Source of the DNA: Desulfuromonas sp. AOP6
GTDB taxonomy: Bacteria > Desulfobacterota > Desulfuromonadia > Desulfuromonadales > SZUA-540
Assembly (NCBI RefSeq): GCF_009731355.2
Contig: NZ_AP022810.1
Span: 310,001-374,000, forward strand
Direction: 5' to 3'
Length of the DNA stretch: 64,000 nt
The notes beneath the pieces are model-generated. The model was not told the DNA's origin and made no database searches. It saw only the letters and a program-made list of their open reading frames with translations. This document shows, one piece after another, positions 27,945 through 36,821 of this stretch. Made by a program: the position numbers and the translations under genes. Numbering within the stretch: position 1 is the stretch's first letter; each line of letters starts with the position of its first letter.

Positions 27945-29267
27945 TTAATGGCTGCGCATGGCGATTTCCTGCTGAAGGGCGCCAAGAATCGGCCGCAGCA
28001 CATCGAGGCGCTGACGACAGAGGATGGCCAGTTCGCGGTCCGGTCCCGGATCGCCTTCCCCTTTTTCCACCATGGCCTGGGCGCGGTCCTTGGCGCGTTC
28101 GGACTGCTCGTTGAGGTCGAGCGCCGCTTTTTCGATGCGGGTCACCAGGCTCAACAGGTCTTCCCGGGTTTTCTCCCGCAGCATCCTCGGCAGGGAACGG
28201 TTCTTCGCCTCGATGAGGATGCCGTTGTTCCAGCGCAGATGCTCGGCGTTCATCTCTGCCGGCTCGATAAAGTCCTCCAGGGGCGGTTCGCTCACCGGAC
28301 GCAGTACGATGCGGCTCGGCCGGCCATCCTCCAGCAGGGCGCTGACAGAGGTCAGCTCCCCGGCGCTGTGCAGGTAGCCCGAGTCGGGCTGCCAGCCCCC
28401 CCTCTCGTTGCGTCGGGCCACGATGATCTCCTGCAGCGGAGCGCTTTTCCCCCGTGCTTTTTCATTATAGACGCGCACGCTGTAAGCGGAGGCCGCCCAC
28501 TGGGTCGTCATTCCCGCGGGGATGTAGGGGGCGAGTACCAGCCAGTGCGGTTTGCCCTCGATGTAGATCTCCTGCTGGGTCGATGCGTCGCGATCCCGGT
28601 AGGCCGCTCGCAGGCGGGCGGGATCGGCCTGGCGCAGCGCCTGAACCGTCGCTTCAATGAGCGAGTCCCGGCTGAACTCGACGGGCTTGTTGGTATTGTA
28701 GGCGTCCTTGGACAGGGGGATGAAAAGGAAGATGCCGTCTCGCGGCAGGTCCGACGGCCCCCCGATGGGAATGGCGCCGAGCGGTCCGATGAGGCTCATC
28801 CAGTAGACATCCTCGCGTTGCACGGAAACCGCGGTCGGATGGAGGGCTTTAGCGCCATCCCCCTGCACGGTCACGGCAAAATCCATCTTGTCGTGGTTGG
28901 GAAAAGGGATGAGCCCCAGGGTAAGGGCGGTCAGTATGGAACCCTTGACGCCAATGTCGGGATCGGCGTTGACGGCCACCTCGATGGGCAGGGCCGAATT
29001 GTCGTTGGAGAAGATAGCGGGGTAAAGTTGTATGGCCCGTTCGGCAAAAGGACCGGTCTCGGCCAGGGGCTTCAAGCGGTACGACACCCCGGCATCGCTG
29101 GTGTCGTAGGGCAGGGACAAGGCCACGATTCGGAAGCGGCTGTCTTCTATCGTCTGTGCCGGATCACCTGAATACTTCAGAGATGAGGTGTAACGGGCCG
29201 AGCCGCAGCCGCTGAGAATCAGCACCGCTACGGCCAGAAAAATCCATCGCGTCCGTAAAACAGTCAT
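27945..29267 (-). CDS. Lipoprotein, tandem paralogue
   Basis: 440 residues from the ATG at 29267, preceded by GGGAGGG. Signal with lipobox AVAVLILSGC. Shares the overall plan of the downstream gene: IYPLIFSND / LYPAIFSNDNSALPIEV, then PL..IPIGGPSDLP / LLPVPGPADVR, ATVQALRQADPARLRAA, RPVSEPPLEDFI, and the nearly identical C-terminal tail. The second gene starts 28 bases after this stop, forming one transcript. Membrane-anchored, probably periplasmic, unknown role. Confidence 0.8.
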   Translation of the reverse strand: MTVLRTRWIFLAVAVLILSGCGSARYTSSLKYSGDPAQTIEDSRFRIVALSLPYDTSDAGVSYRLKPLAETGPFAERAIQLYPAIFSNDNSALPIEVAVNADPDIGVKGSILTALTLGLIPFPNHDKMDFAVTVQGDGAKALHPTAVSVQREDVYWMSLIGPLGAIPIGGPSDLPRDGIFLFIPLSKDAYNTNKPVEFSRDSLIEATVQALRQADPARLRAAYRDRDASTQQEIYIEGKPHWLVLAPYIPAGMTTQWAASAYSVRVYNEKARGKSAPLQEIIVARRNERGGWQPDSGYLHSAGELTSVSALLEDGRPSRIVLRPVSEPPLEDFIEPAEMNAEHLRWNNGILIEAKNRSLPRMLREKTREDLLSLVTRIEKAALDLNEQSERAKDRAQAMVEKGEGDPGPDRELAILCRQRLDVLRPILGALQQEIAMRSH

Positions 29268-29469
29268 GGTTTTCCCTCCCCCAGGAAAAAATGGCAGAAA
29301 ATGCAGACCTCCCCATAGGCCAGGACCAGACAAACGCCCCTCTCTAAATGCTTTTTGCCCGTCACAAGCCAACAGGCTCAGAATAATTTCTTTTTTGGAA
29401 AAATGCCACGAATCTCTTTGGCGGAGGCTGAAACAGGGAAATTCTAGCGGTCAACGGAAAAGAAAGGCA

Positions 29470-29937
29470 TCAGCCCTTGGCAGCGGCCGCCCGAGCCAGG
29501 CGGGTGAGGGTGCGATCGAGGGTGGCGGCGAAGCGTTTGCGGTCGTTGGGGCCAAAAGGGGCCGGGCCGCCGGAAACGACGCCGTCGTTGCGCAGGTCGG
29601 CGAGCAGGTCGCGCAGGGAGAGGCGTTCGCCGACGTTGTTTTGGTCGAGCAGGTCGCCGCGCGGATCGATGACCTCGCCGCCGGCGGCGACGACGCGGGC
29701 GGCCAGGGGGATGTCGGCGCTGATGACCAGGTCGCCGGGAGCGACGGATTCGGCGATGTGGTCATCGGCGGCGTCGAAGCCGTCGTGCACATGCACCGAG
29801 GTGATGAGCGGCGAGTGGTGCCGGCTCATCGGCTGGTTGGCCACCAGGCAGACGGGGATCTGCAGGCGCTGCGCCGCCTTGAAGACGAGTTCGCGGGCCT
29901 GACGCGGACAGGCATCGGCGTCGATCCAGATGGTCAT
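29470..29937 (-). CDS. yaiI: UPF0178/DUF188 (YaiI/YqxD) family protein
   Basis: 155 residues, typical length. Starts [11 protein letters not shown], the invariant beginning of the family, with later conserved [34 protein letters not shown] and [14 protein letters not shown]. The fold is PIN/NYN-like, suggesting a nuclease, but activity is unproven. Its ATG overlaps the stop of the upstream YaeQ gene by two or so bases, indicating translational coupling. Confidence 0.93.
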   Translation of the reverse strand: MTIWIDADACPRQARELVFKAAQRLQIPVCLVANQPMSRHHSPLITSVHVHDGFDAADDHIAESVAPGDLVISADIPLAARVVAAGGEVIDPRGDLLDQNNVGERLSLRDLLADLRNDGVVSGGPAPFGPNDRKRFAATLDRTLTRLARAAAAKG

Positions 29938-30479
29938 TATCGTTCCCCCTGAATGAGGTGCAGCGGGGCCTCCAGGGTTTCAGTGCCGCGGGTCAGGTAA
30001 AGCGTCCCCTCGGTGACGGTGAGGGACCAGTTGACGGCCCGCTCCAGGCTGGCGGCCAGGCGGCCGATAAAATCGGCGTCGAGGGCGAGAATGGTCAGGT
30101 TGGACACGGAGGCCAGTTTGGCCTGATGCTGTTCCAGCCAGCGCCGCAGGCCGCTGCCGCTGGCGACCAGCACCACCCGCCCGGCATGGCGGCTCGCCTT
30201 GCGCAGGCGTTCGGCGTCGGGCAGGCCGACCTCGATCCACTCCCGCACGCGGCCGTCCGCCTCCCGGCTCCACAGATCCGGCTCGTCTCCGGCGCATATC
30301 CCCTTGGTGAAACCCAGTTCCTCATGATGGCAGAGGGCGTAGGCCAGCAGGCGGGTCACCAGTCGCTCCGCCGTTTCGGAGGGGTGACGGGCCGCCGTCG
30401 TTTCAAGGCGGGCGTAACAGCCGCGGTCGAGATCGGCAAGATCGATGGCGACGCGATAAATCGTGGCCGGCAGGGCCAT
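29937..30479 (-). CDS. yaeQ: YaeQ family protein
   Basis: 180 residues. Conserved YaeQ features include [50 protein letters not shown] and [20 protein letters not shown], which matches a PD-(D/E)XK nuclease-like core (E-W-I-E-V-G). Function is unproven. Overlaps the next gene, yaiI, at its stop. Confidence 0.92.
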   Translation of the reverse strand: MALPATIYRVAIDLADLDRGCYARLETTAARHPSETAERLVTRLLAYALCHHEELGFTKGICAGDEPDLWSREADGRVREWIEVGLPDAERLRKASRHAGRVVLVASGSGLRRWLEQHQAKLASVSNLTILALDADFIGRLAASLERAVNWSLTVTEGTLYLTRGTETLEAPLHLIQGER

Positions 30480-30610
30480 GGGCGAATCCTTCGTTGAGGG
30501 GGGATGAACGAAGAGCGAGTATGGGCAATGTCGCCGCCCCTGTCAACCGGCATGGCGCGGCGTGGCATATGCAGAGGATAAATGACACACTCCTGTGCAG
30601 TCGCACACCC

Positions 30611-31033
30611 CTATTCTTTGTGCAGGATGTAGTGTGCGGCCAGGTCTCCGGTGATTCGCCGCCCCCGGCGATCGAGCAGAAAAAGCCGGTTTTCACCAAC
30701 CAGATAGCGTGTGGCGCCGTCATTTAGCTGAATAATGCTGCCACCTTCCAGCCAGGTGAAGGTTCCCTGCTCCTCAAACAGGCGGTCACTTTTACCGAGA
30801 GGGCGGGTTTCGAGATGGTAGCTTGAATCCGACCTGATGGTGAGGGTCGTTTCCAGCCCGGCGCAGTCGGCGCAGGGCAACACGCCGGCATAGGTGCCGG
30901 GCCAGTCGAGGGAGTTGCGGCTGTTGTGTTCGTCCATGACCGGATAGCCCGCTGAAATTGAGGCACGATATGTGCAATTTGTCGACATGAGAGCCAACGC
31001 CACCAGGAGCACTCCGGCCAGCTGTCGCGTCAT
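30611..31033 (-). CDS. NlpE-like envelope protein
   Basis: 140 residues from the ATG at 31033. Hydrophobic N-terminus (LAGVLLVALALMSTNC) followed by the NlpE N-terminal domain: WPGTYAGVLPCADCAGLETTLTI, with the C-x-x-C, then a beta-barrel with META-like ending (QGTFTWLEGGSIIQL, ENRLFLLDRRGR). NlpE family proteins sense envelope and copper stress. The lipobox is atypical (Asn before Cys), so lipid attachment is uncertain. The start lies 5 bases after the SRPBCC gene stop; both form one transcript. Confidence 0.82.
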   Translation of the reverse strand: MTRQLAGVLLVALALMSTNCTYRASISAGYPVMDEHNSRNSLDWPGTYAGVLPCADCAGLETTLTIRSDSSYHLETRPLGKSDRLFEEQGTFTWLEGGSIIQLNDGATRYLVGENRLFLLDRRGRRITGDLAAHYILHKE

Positions 31034-31038
31034 GAACG

Positions 31039-31503
31039 TCACTCCCTGCAGCCCGCAAAGAGACGGCTGATCACCTCCTGGCGGTAGCTGAAAATATACT
31101 CGAGCCGTTGCCGCAGCCAGAGACGATGTACAAGGTCGCCCAGCAACGAGTAGCCGATGGCGTAGTGGACGGTATCGACGATTTCCACCCCGTCCTTGAC
31201 GGGGATGAACTGGTGGTGATGATACCAGAGCTTGTAGGGACCGAGGCGCTGTTCGTCGACAAAAGAGGACAAGGCCACCACATGCTTGATCTCCGTCAAC
31301 CACTGGACCCGGATGAAGGGCAGGATGCGAATGCTGTAACGGATGATCTGCCCGGCATAGGTGGATGGTTCCTCGCCGCTGAGGATGCGAAAATGCAGAG
31401 ACGGCGGTGTGATACGGTTGAGGTTGCCCGGCCGCGAGAAAAAGTTCCAGACTTCTTCGAGGCTGGCCGGCACGGTCTGGCGGTTGGTCAGGGTGTGAAT
31501 CAT
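31039..31503 (-). CDS. SRPBCC-fold ligand-binding protein
   Basis: 154 residues if started at 31503 (MIHTLTNRQTVPA); the frame stays open to an ATG at 31554 and neither start has a clear ribosome site. The START/Bet v1-like pattern is evident: VPASLEEVWNFFSRPGNLNRITPPSLHFRIL, then IRVQWLTEIKHV and VEIVDTVHYAIGYSLLGDLVHRLWLRQRLEYIFSYR. These proteins bind hydrophobic ligands; this type is often annotated as cell division inhibitor-like or cyclase. Followed at once by the NlpE-like gene. Confidence 0.83.
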   Translation of the reverse strand: MIHTLTNRQTVPASLEEVWNFFSRPGNLNRITPPSLHFRILSGEEPSTYAGQIIRYSIRILPFIRVQWLTEIKHVVALSSFVDEQRLGPYKLWYHHHQFIPVKDGVEIVDTVHYAIGYSLLGDLVHRLWLRQRLEYIFSYRQEVISRLFAGCRE

Positions 31504-31711
31504 GGAGATGAAAACCTGTCGTGAAAAAGGGTTCAGTTTCCTGGTGGTGAGCATGTTCTAAAGGGTGTCTCCTGTCTTCTTCAGGAAGGCTGGCAGGAGA
31601 GCGGTTTCTTAATCATACCAGATCGCCATCCCGATGGCGCCAGCGGCGTCTGACGGGATGAATGAAAAGTTCTTCTCATGTCCGGATGTACCCGGGCGCA
31701 AAGGGTCGCTG

Positions 31712-34700
31712 ATGCCGATCAATTCGTTACGATACCGCTTTGCCTTGATCATTTCCCTGGTGGCCAGCCTGTTGCTGATTCTGGTGATCTGGCTGAGCAT
31801 CAGCATGTCCCATCAGGTGTCCCAAAGTCAGCTTGAAACCAAGGAAGAAGTTTTCAGCGCCTTTCTGCTGGACATGACCCGGGGCGCCCTGCTGCAGGGC
31901 GAGTACGAGGTGCTGCAGCTCTATCTCGAAAAGCTGAAGGCGGACCCGGAAGTCATCGAAATCCGCGTGGCTGATTCCCGAGGGGTCATTGTCTCCAGCA
32001 CCGTTCCCGCCGAATTGGGATCACGCCTGCCTGCGCAGGTCAGCGATGAGATCAATCAGGTGACACGGCGGGCCATCAGCAATGAGACCGGTCTGATCGG
32101 CACGGTCGAAACCACCTTTTCCCATGCGGAGATCGAAACCCAGCATCGGCGGGTATTGAAGGCCAGTGTGCTTGCCGCCCTGGCGGGTATCAGTCTGGTC
32201 GTCGGTATCAGCCTGGCGCTTGGATTTCTGTTGACCCGGCGCCTGGTGCGTCTGACGGAAGCGGCCACCCAGCTGGCCCAGGGCGATCTGTCGGTACAGG
32301 TTGATCTGGGGGAGGGTTCCTGCGACGAAATCGGGATATTGGGAGATGCTTTCAATACCATGGCTCGCCGGCTGGAGACGATGGTCAAGGAGCTGCGCAC
32401 CGTCAACGCCACTCTGGAGGAGCGGGTGCGGGAGCGCACCAATCTGCTCGAATCGGCCAACCATGAGCTGGAAAAAGCGCGGGATGCGGCCCAGATCGCC
32501 AATGTGGCCAAAGGAAGTTTTCTGGCCAACATGTCCCACGAAATCCGCACGCCGATGAACGCCATTCTCGGCATGACCCACCTGGCGCTCAAGACCGAGC
32601 TTTCCCCCCGCCAGCGCGATTACCTGCGCAAGGTCAGCGCTTCCGCCGAGTCACTGCTGGGGATTATCAACGACATTCTCGACTTTTCCAAGATCGAAGC
32701 CGGCCGCCTCGAGATGGAAAACCAGGAGTTTCTGCTGGAAGAGATGCTGGACAAGGTCACCATGCTGGTGTCCGGCAAGATGCTGGAGAAAAAACTCGAA
32801 TTCCTGGTGGAACTCGATCCGGACATTCCTTTCTCCCTCAAAGGCGACTCCTTGCGGTTGGGGCAGGTGCTGGTCAATCTGTGTAATAACGCGGCAAAGT
32901 TCACCGAACAGGGCGAAATCGTGTTGCGGGTCCGGCTGCTGAGACAAAGTGGCGACCAGGTGCGCCTGTACTTTTCCGTCCGCGATACAGGCATCGGCAT
33001 GAGCCAGGATATGCTGGCTCGGCTCTTCAAACCTTTCACGCAGGCCGATGCCTCCACCACCCGCAAATATGGCGGCACCGGCCTGGGCCTGGCGATCTGC
33101 AAGCAGCTGGTGGAAATGATGGATGGCGAGTTTTCCGTTCGCAGTGAGCCAGGCCAGGGGACCGAATTCAGCTTTACCGCCCACCTCGGCATCGGCCGTA
33201 TGGCCCCGCGTCCACTGGCGGCCTCGACCTCCGGTCTGCGGGGGCGGCGCATCCTGGTGGTGGATGACAACCGCACTGCCCGCGATATCTTCGAAAGCCA
33301 GCTCACCGCCCTCGGCTTCATCGCCGCCAGTGTAGATAACGCTGATGCAGCCATGGCGGCCCTGCAGGAGGCCGAACTGTGCGGCCAGCCTTACCACCTG
33401 GTCATCATGGATTGGCTCATGCCGGCCGTGGATGGTTTCGAGGCCGCCCGCCGCATCCGCCGCAGTCACACCCTCCGGCAGCGACCCCGCATCATCATGG
33501 CCACGGCCTATGGCTGCGAAGACACCATCCGCCGGGCTGACGCAGAGGGGCTCGACGGCTACATTACAAAGCCAACCAACCCGTCGGTTCTGCTAGACAG
33601 CATCATGGCGGCCCTGGGCCGGGAGAATGGCGAAAATGGTGCCCTCGCCCTGGCCGCCCCCACGGGCCGAGCTGGAGAAAAGCAGGCGCCGGCCCTGGCC
33701 AGTCTGCACGGAGGACGGGTTCTGCTGGTTGAAGACAATGATTTCAACCGACAGGTAGCCACCGAATTGCTGACCTCTTTCGGCCTGCAGGTGACGACCG
33801 CAGAAAACGGCGCCGAGGCGGTCAGACTGCTCGGCAGTCTCAAGCCAGACCTTGTCTTCATGGATATCCAGATGCCGGTCATGGATGGCTTTGAAGCGAC
33901 CCGACGCCTTCGCTTGCTGCCGGAAGGAACCAATGTCCCCATCGTCGCCATGACCGCCCATGCCATGGCCTCCGACCGGGAGAGCTGTCTGCAGGCCGGC
34001 ATGGACGACTATCTGCCCAAGCCCATCGATCCAGAACAGTTGACGGCGGTGCTGCTCAAATGGATCCAGCCGGCCGCGCCACGCCCCGATACAGGTGCTG
34101 AGCCTGTCCCGGTGCCTCTCGTCCGCCTGCCGGAGAGACTGGCCGGCATCGACCTGACCAAAGGCTTGCGCTACAGCAACAACAAACCTGACTTTTATCT
34201 CGAACTGCTGCGCAACTTCGCCCGCGCCCGGCGTCAGGCCGACGAGGAGATTCGACAGACCCTTGACAAGGGCGAGCGCGAGGCCGCTCGCCGCTATGCC
34301 CACAGCCTCAAATCAATCTGTGGCATCATCGGCGCCGAGGATCTGGCCGTGGCTGCCGCGCGCCTGGAAACCGTCTTAAAAGACCCGCAGGGGGATCCCG
34401 TCATCGCACTGGACGATTTTTCCGGGCAATTATCCGGGCTGATTCAGGCTCTGGACAGTTGTCAGGAACTTGCCCCCGATAAGGCCACGGACGACGGGGA
34501 GTCGGCGGATGCAGGCCTGTGCCTGCTGGCCGCCCGGGAAATTGACATGTTGCTGGACAATGATCTGCCCGGGGCCATGAGGCATATTGACGCCCTGGAA
34601 AAATGGCTGGCGGGTGGAAGCCGGCACCAGGAACTGGCGGAACTAAAAGAATCCCTGGATGTCTTTGATATCGACCGGGCCCATGATATTCTGGCGCGGC

Positions 34701-34750
34701 TGATCGATGGACTGCGGCAGGAAGGAATCGAGTTAAGACATGCGCGCTAA
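31712..34750 (+). CDS. Hybrid sensor histidine kinase with two receivers and Hpt
   Basis: 1012 residues from the ATG at 31712. Membrane segments at about 10-33 and 150-172 enclose a periplasmic sensor; HAMP about 173-228; coiled coil; HisKA with His276 in FLANMSHEIRTPMN; HATPase with FSVRDTGIGMS and GGTGLGLAICK; receiver 1 with Asp567 (VIMDWLMP); receiver 2 with Asp718 (VFMDIQMP); and a C-terminal Hpt with His864 (YAHSLKSICG). This gives a complete internal phosphorelay. The HD-GYP response regulator gene overlaps its 3' end by 11 bases, and binding-protein genes follow, so periplasmic PhnD-type proteins may supply the input. Confidence 0.95.
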   Translation: MPINSLRYRFALIISLVASLLLILVIWLSISMSHQVSQSQLETKEEVFSAFLLDMTRGALLQGEYEVLQLYLEKLKADPEVIEIRVADSRGVIVSSTVPAELGSRLPAQVSDEINQVTRRAISNETGLIGTVETTFSHAEIETQHRRVLKASVLAALAGISLVVGISLALGFLLTRRLVRLTEAATQLAQGDLSVQVDLGEGSCDEIGILGDAFNTMARRLETMVKELRTVNATLEERVRERTNLLESANHELEKARDAAQIANVAKGSFLANMSHEIRTPMNAILGMTHLALKTELSPRQRDYLRKVSASAESLLGIINDILDFSKIEAGRLEMENQEFLLEEMLDKVTMLVSGKMLEKKLEFLVELDPDIPFSLKGDSLRLGQVLVNLCNNAAKFTEQGEIVLRVRLLRQSGDQVRLYFSVRDTGIGMSQDMLARLFKPFTQADASTTRKYGGTGLGLAICKQLVEMMDGEFSVRSEPGQGTEFSFTAHLGIGRMAPRPLAASTSGLRGRRILVVDDNRTARDIFESQLTALGFIAASVDNADAAMAALQEAELCGQPYHLVIMDWLMPAVDGFEAARRIRRSHTLRQRPRIIMATAYGCEDTIRRADAEGLDGYITKPTNPSVLLDSIMAALGRENGENGALALAAPTGRAGEKQAPALASLHGGRVLLVEDNDFNRQVATELLTSFGLQVTTAENGAEAVRLLGSLKPDLVFMDIQMPVMDGFEATRRLRLLPEGTNVPIVAMTAHAMASDRESCLQAGMDDYLPKPIDPEQLTAVLLKWIQPAAPRPDTGAEPVPVPLVRLPERLAGIDLTKGLRYSNNKPDFYLELLRNFARARRQADEEIRQTLDKGEREAARRYAHSLKSICGIIGAEDLAVAAARLETVLKDPQGDPVIALDDFSGQLSGLIQALDSCQELAPDKATDDGESADAGLCLLAAREIDMLLDNDLPGAMRHIDALEKWLAGGSRHQELAELKESLDVFDIDRAHDILARLIDGLRQEGIELRHAR

Positions 34751-35852
34751 TTTACGGCGGCACAAGGTGCTGATTGTCGACGATACGCCCGAGTATATTC
34801 AGGTGCTGCTGAATCTGCTGCGGGATGAGTATGCCATCGTCGTGGCCAACAATGGGGAACGCGCCTTGAAACTGGCCTCGACGGAACCCCTTCCCGATAT
34901 TATTCTGCTCGATGTGCTGATGCCCGGTCTCGACGGGTACGAAGTCTGTCATCGCCTCAAGGCCGATCCCCGCACCGCCGCCATTCCCGTCATTTTTCTC
35001 ACCGGGCTCTCCGATCATCTCGAAGAGCAGCGGGGCCTCGACCTGGGCGCCGTTGACTATATCCATAAACCCTTCGCCCCTTCCCTGGTGAAGGCACGCC
35101 TGCGCAATCACCTTGAGCTCAAGACCCACCGCGACCACCTGGAAGAAATGGTATCCGACCGCACCCGCGAACTGCTGCTGACCCAGGATGCCGCCATTTT
35201 TGGCCTGGGGATCCTGGCGGAATATCGCGATATCGAGACGGGGGAGCACATCCGTCGCACGCAGGAGTATGTCCGGCTTATTGCCGAACGTCTGAAGGAC
35301 CATCCGCGCTTCACAGGCTATTTTGACCACAACACGTTGCGTCTGCTGCTCAACTCGGCGCCGCTGCACGATATCGGCAAAGTAGGGGTGGCGGATATTG
35401 TCCTGCAGAAACCCGGCCCCCTGACCTCGGTCGAAATGGAAAGCATGAAGCAGCACACCCTGTTCGGACGGGAGATCATCAGCCGTATCGAAGCGGGGAT
35501 GCACAACAAGCCGGCCTCTTCTTTTCTGCGCATTGCCGGGGAGATCGCCTACACCCATCATGAACACTGGAACGGCAGCGGCTACCACGGCCTGGAGGGA
35601 GAAGAAATACCCATTTCCGGCCGTCTGATGGCCCTGGCTGACGTCTATGACGCCCTGACCAGCGAAAGGGTCTACAAACAGGCCTATTCCCACGAAGAAG
35701 CCATCCGGCTTATCAGCGAGGGAGATGGACGCACCTGCCCGGAACATTTTGATCCCTATGTGCTGCAGGCTTTTCTGGATCAGGCTGAAGAAGTTCGTAT
35801 GGTCTGCTTGTTCTGCCGGGAGGATTTTTCCGGTATGGCCGTCGCGCCATAA
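34740..35852 (+). CDS. Response regulator with HD-GYP c-di-GMP phosphodiesterase
   Basis: 370 residues. Receiver with Asp58 (IILLDVLMPGLDG), Thr in FLTGLS and Lys in HKPF; a coiled linker (LEEMVSDRTRELLLTQD); then HD-GYP: GEHIRRTQEYV, LHDIGKVGV (His210-Asp211), LFGREII, YTHHEHWNGSGYHG and ALADVYDALTSERVYKQ. Metal ligands look intact, so it should hydrolyse c-di-GMP. It overlaps the hybrid kinase gene by 11 bases, making it the probable target of that kinase. The last 30 residues contain C-L-F-C, of unknown meaning. Confidence 0.95.
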   Translation: MRANLRRHKVLIVDDTPEYIQVLLNLLRDEYAIVVANNGERALKLASTEPLPDIILLDVLMPGLDGYEVCHRLKADPRTAAIPVIFLTGLSDHLEEQRGLDLGAVDYIHKPFAPSLVKARLRNHLELKTHRDHLEEMVSDRTRELLLTQDAAIFGLGILAEYRDIETGEHIRRTQEYVRLIAERLKDHPRFTGYFDHNTLRLLLNSAPLHDIGKVGVADIVLQKPGPLTSVEMESMKQHTLFGREIISRIEAGMHNKPASSFLRIAGEIAYTHHEHWNGSGYHGLEGEEIPISGRLMALADVYDALTSERVYKQAYSHEEAIRLISEGDGRTCPEHFDPYVLQAFLDQAEEVRMVCLFCREDFSGMAVAP

Positions 35853-35898
35853 AGCAGTACGGTCCTCTGTTTAAATAAACGCAGGTAAGGAGAGAGGC

Positions 35899-36768
35899 AT
35901 GTCCCCAAGTCGCTGGCACCGTCTGTTGGTCGCCCTGTTTGTTGTGCTTGCGCTGCAGGCTTCCGTGCAGGCCCAGGAAGCAGCGGAGCCACCACAGGAG
36001 TATGTTCTGGGTGTTTTCCCCTTTTTGCCCGTGGCCAATCTGGAAAGAATCTTCGCGCCCATCGCCGCCGATCTCGGCAAGCAGTTGGGCAGGCCGGTCA
36101 AGCTGCGCCTGAGCAGCTCTTACGAGAAATTCATCGCGGAGCTCAAAAGAGGAAGCTTTGATATCGTCCATATTCACCCCTTCGATTATATCCGTTTCGG
36201 CAAACCGCAAGGTTATGAACCACTGGTGGCCCGGTCGGAGAATCTTTTCGCCCTCTTCTCGGTCAAACTCGATTCACCGGTCAACGAAATCTGTGAGCTG
36301 AAGGGAAAGGTGGTCGGCACTCCGCCTTTTACCGGGTCGGTGACCTATCTGGCTCTGGATGAATTGCGAAATAATGGCCTGGTGCCCGATCAGGATGTCA
36401 CGATTGAAAACTTCTCCAATCATCTGGCTTGTCTGCAGCAACTGCAGATAGGCAATATCGACGCCTGTGCCACCAGCTCCTCCACCCTGAAAACTTTTGA
36501 GTCCCAGTTCGGGCTCTCCCTCAAACGTATCGGGCAATCGGGAGAAATTTCCCACACCCTGTTCGCGGCCCATGGGCGTTTGCCTGCCGCCGAGAGGGCT
36601 GTCATTAAAAAGTTCCTGCTCTCCTGCCAGCTCTCCTATATTGACGAGAATCTGCGGGAACTCTTTATTGAATCGTCCGATGCGACCAGCGGCCGCTATT
36701 TCAAGGCGGTAAGAGATGAGGACTACGATCAGGCCCGCCAGATCCTGGAACGAGTGTCCTCGCCCTGA
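35899..36768 (+). CDS. PhnD-like periplasmic phosphate/phosphonate-binding protein
   Basis: 289 residues with a signal peptide (about 1-26, ending VQAQ). PhnD family sequence: LGVFPFLPVANLERIFAPIAADLGKQLGRPV, DIVHIHPFDYIRF, LKGKVVGTPPFTGSVTYLALDELRNNG and the ACATSSST loop. No permease or ATPase gene is nearby, so this protein is more likely a sensor component for the adjacent kinase or GGDEF protein than a transporter subunit. AGGAGAG lies before the ATG. Confidence 0.88.
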   Translation: MSPSRWHRLLVALFVVLALQASVQAQEAAEPPQEYVLGVFPFLPVANLERIFAPIAADLGKQLGRPVKLRLSSSYEKFIAELKRGSFDIVHIHPFDYIRFGKPQGYEPLVARSENLFALFSVKLDSPVNEICELKGKVVGTPPFTGSVTYLALDELRNNGLVPDQDVTIENFSNHLACLQQLQIGNIDACATSSSTLKTFESQFGLSLKRIGQSGEISHTLFAAHGRLPAAERAVIKKFLLSCQLSYIDENLRELFIESSDATSGRYFKAVRDEDYDQARQILERVSSP

Positions 36769-36821
36769 CAGTGGTCCTGCGGGGTTGGTCGGGTTAAAAA
36801 CGTTGCCGCTGTCACCAAGGA

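Noticed and set aside
27948-29171. 407-codon plus-strand open frame
   Set aside because: Antisense to a lipoprotein gene with signal peptide, lipobox and ribosome site.
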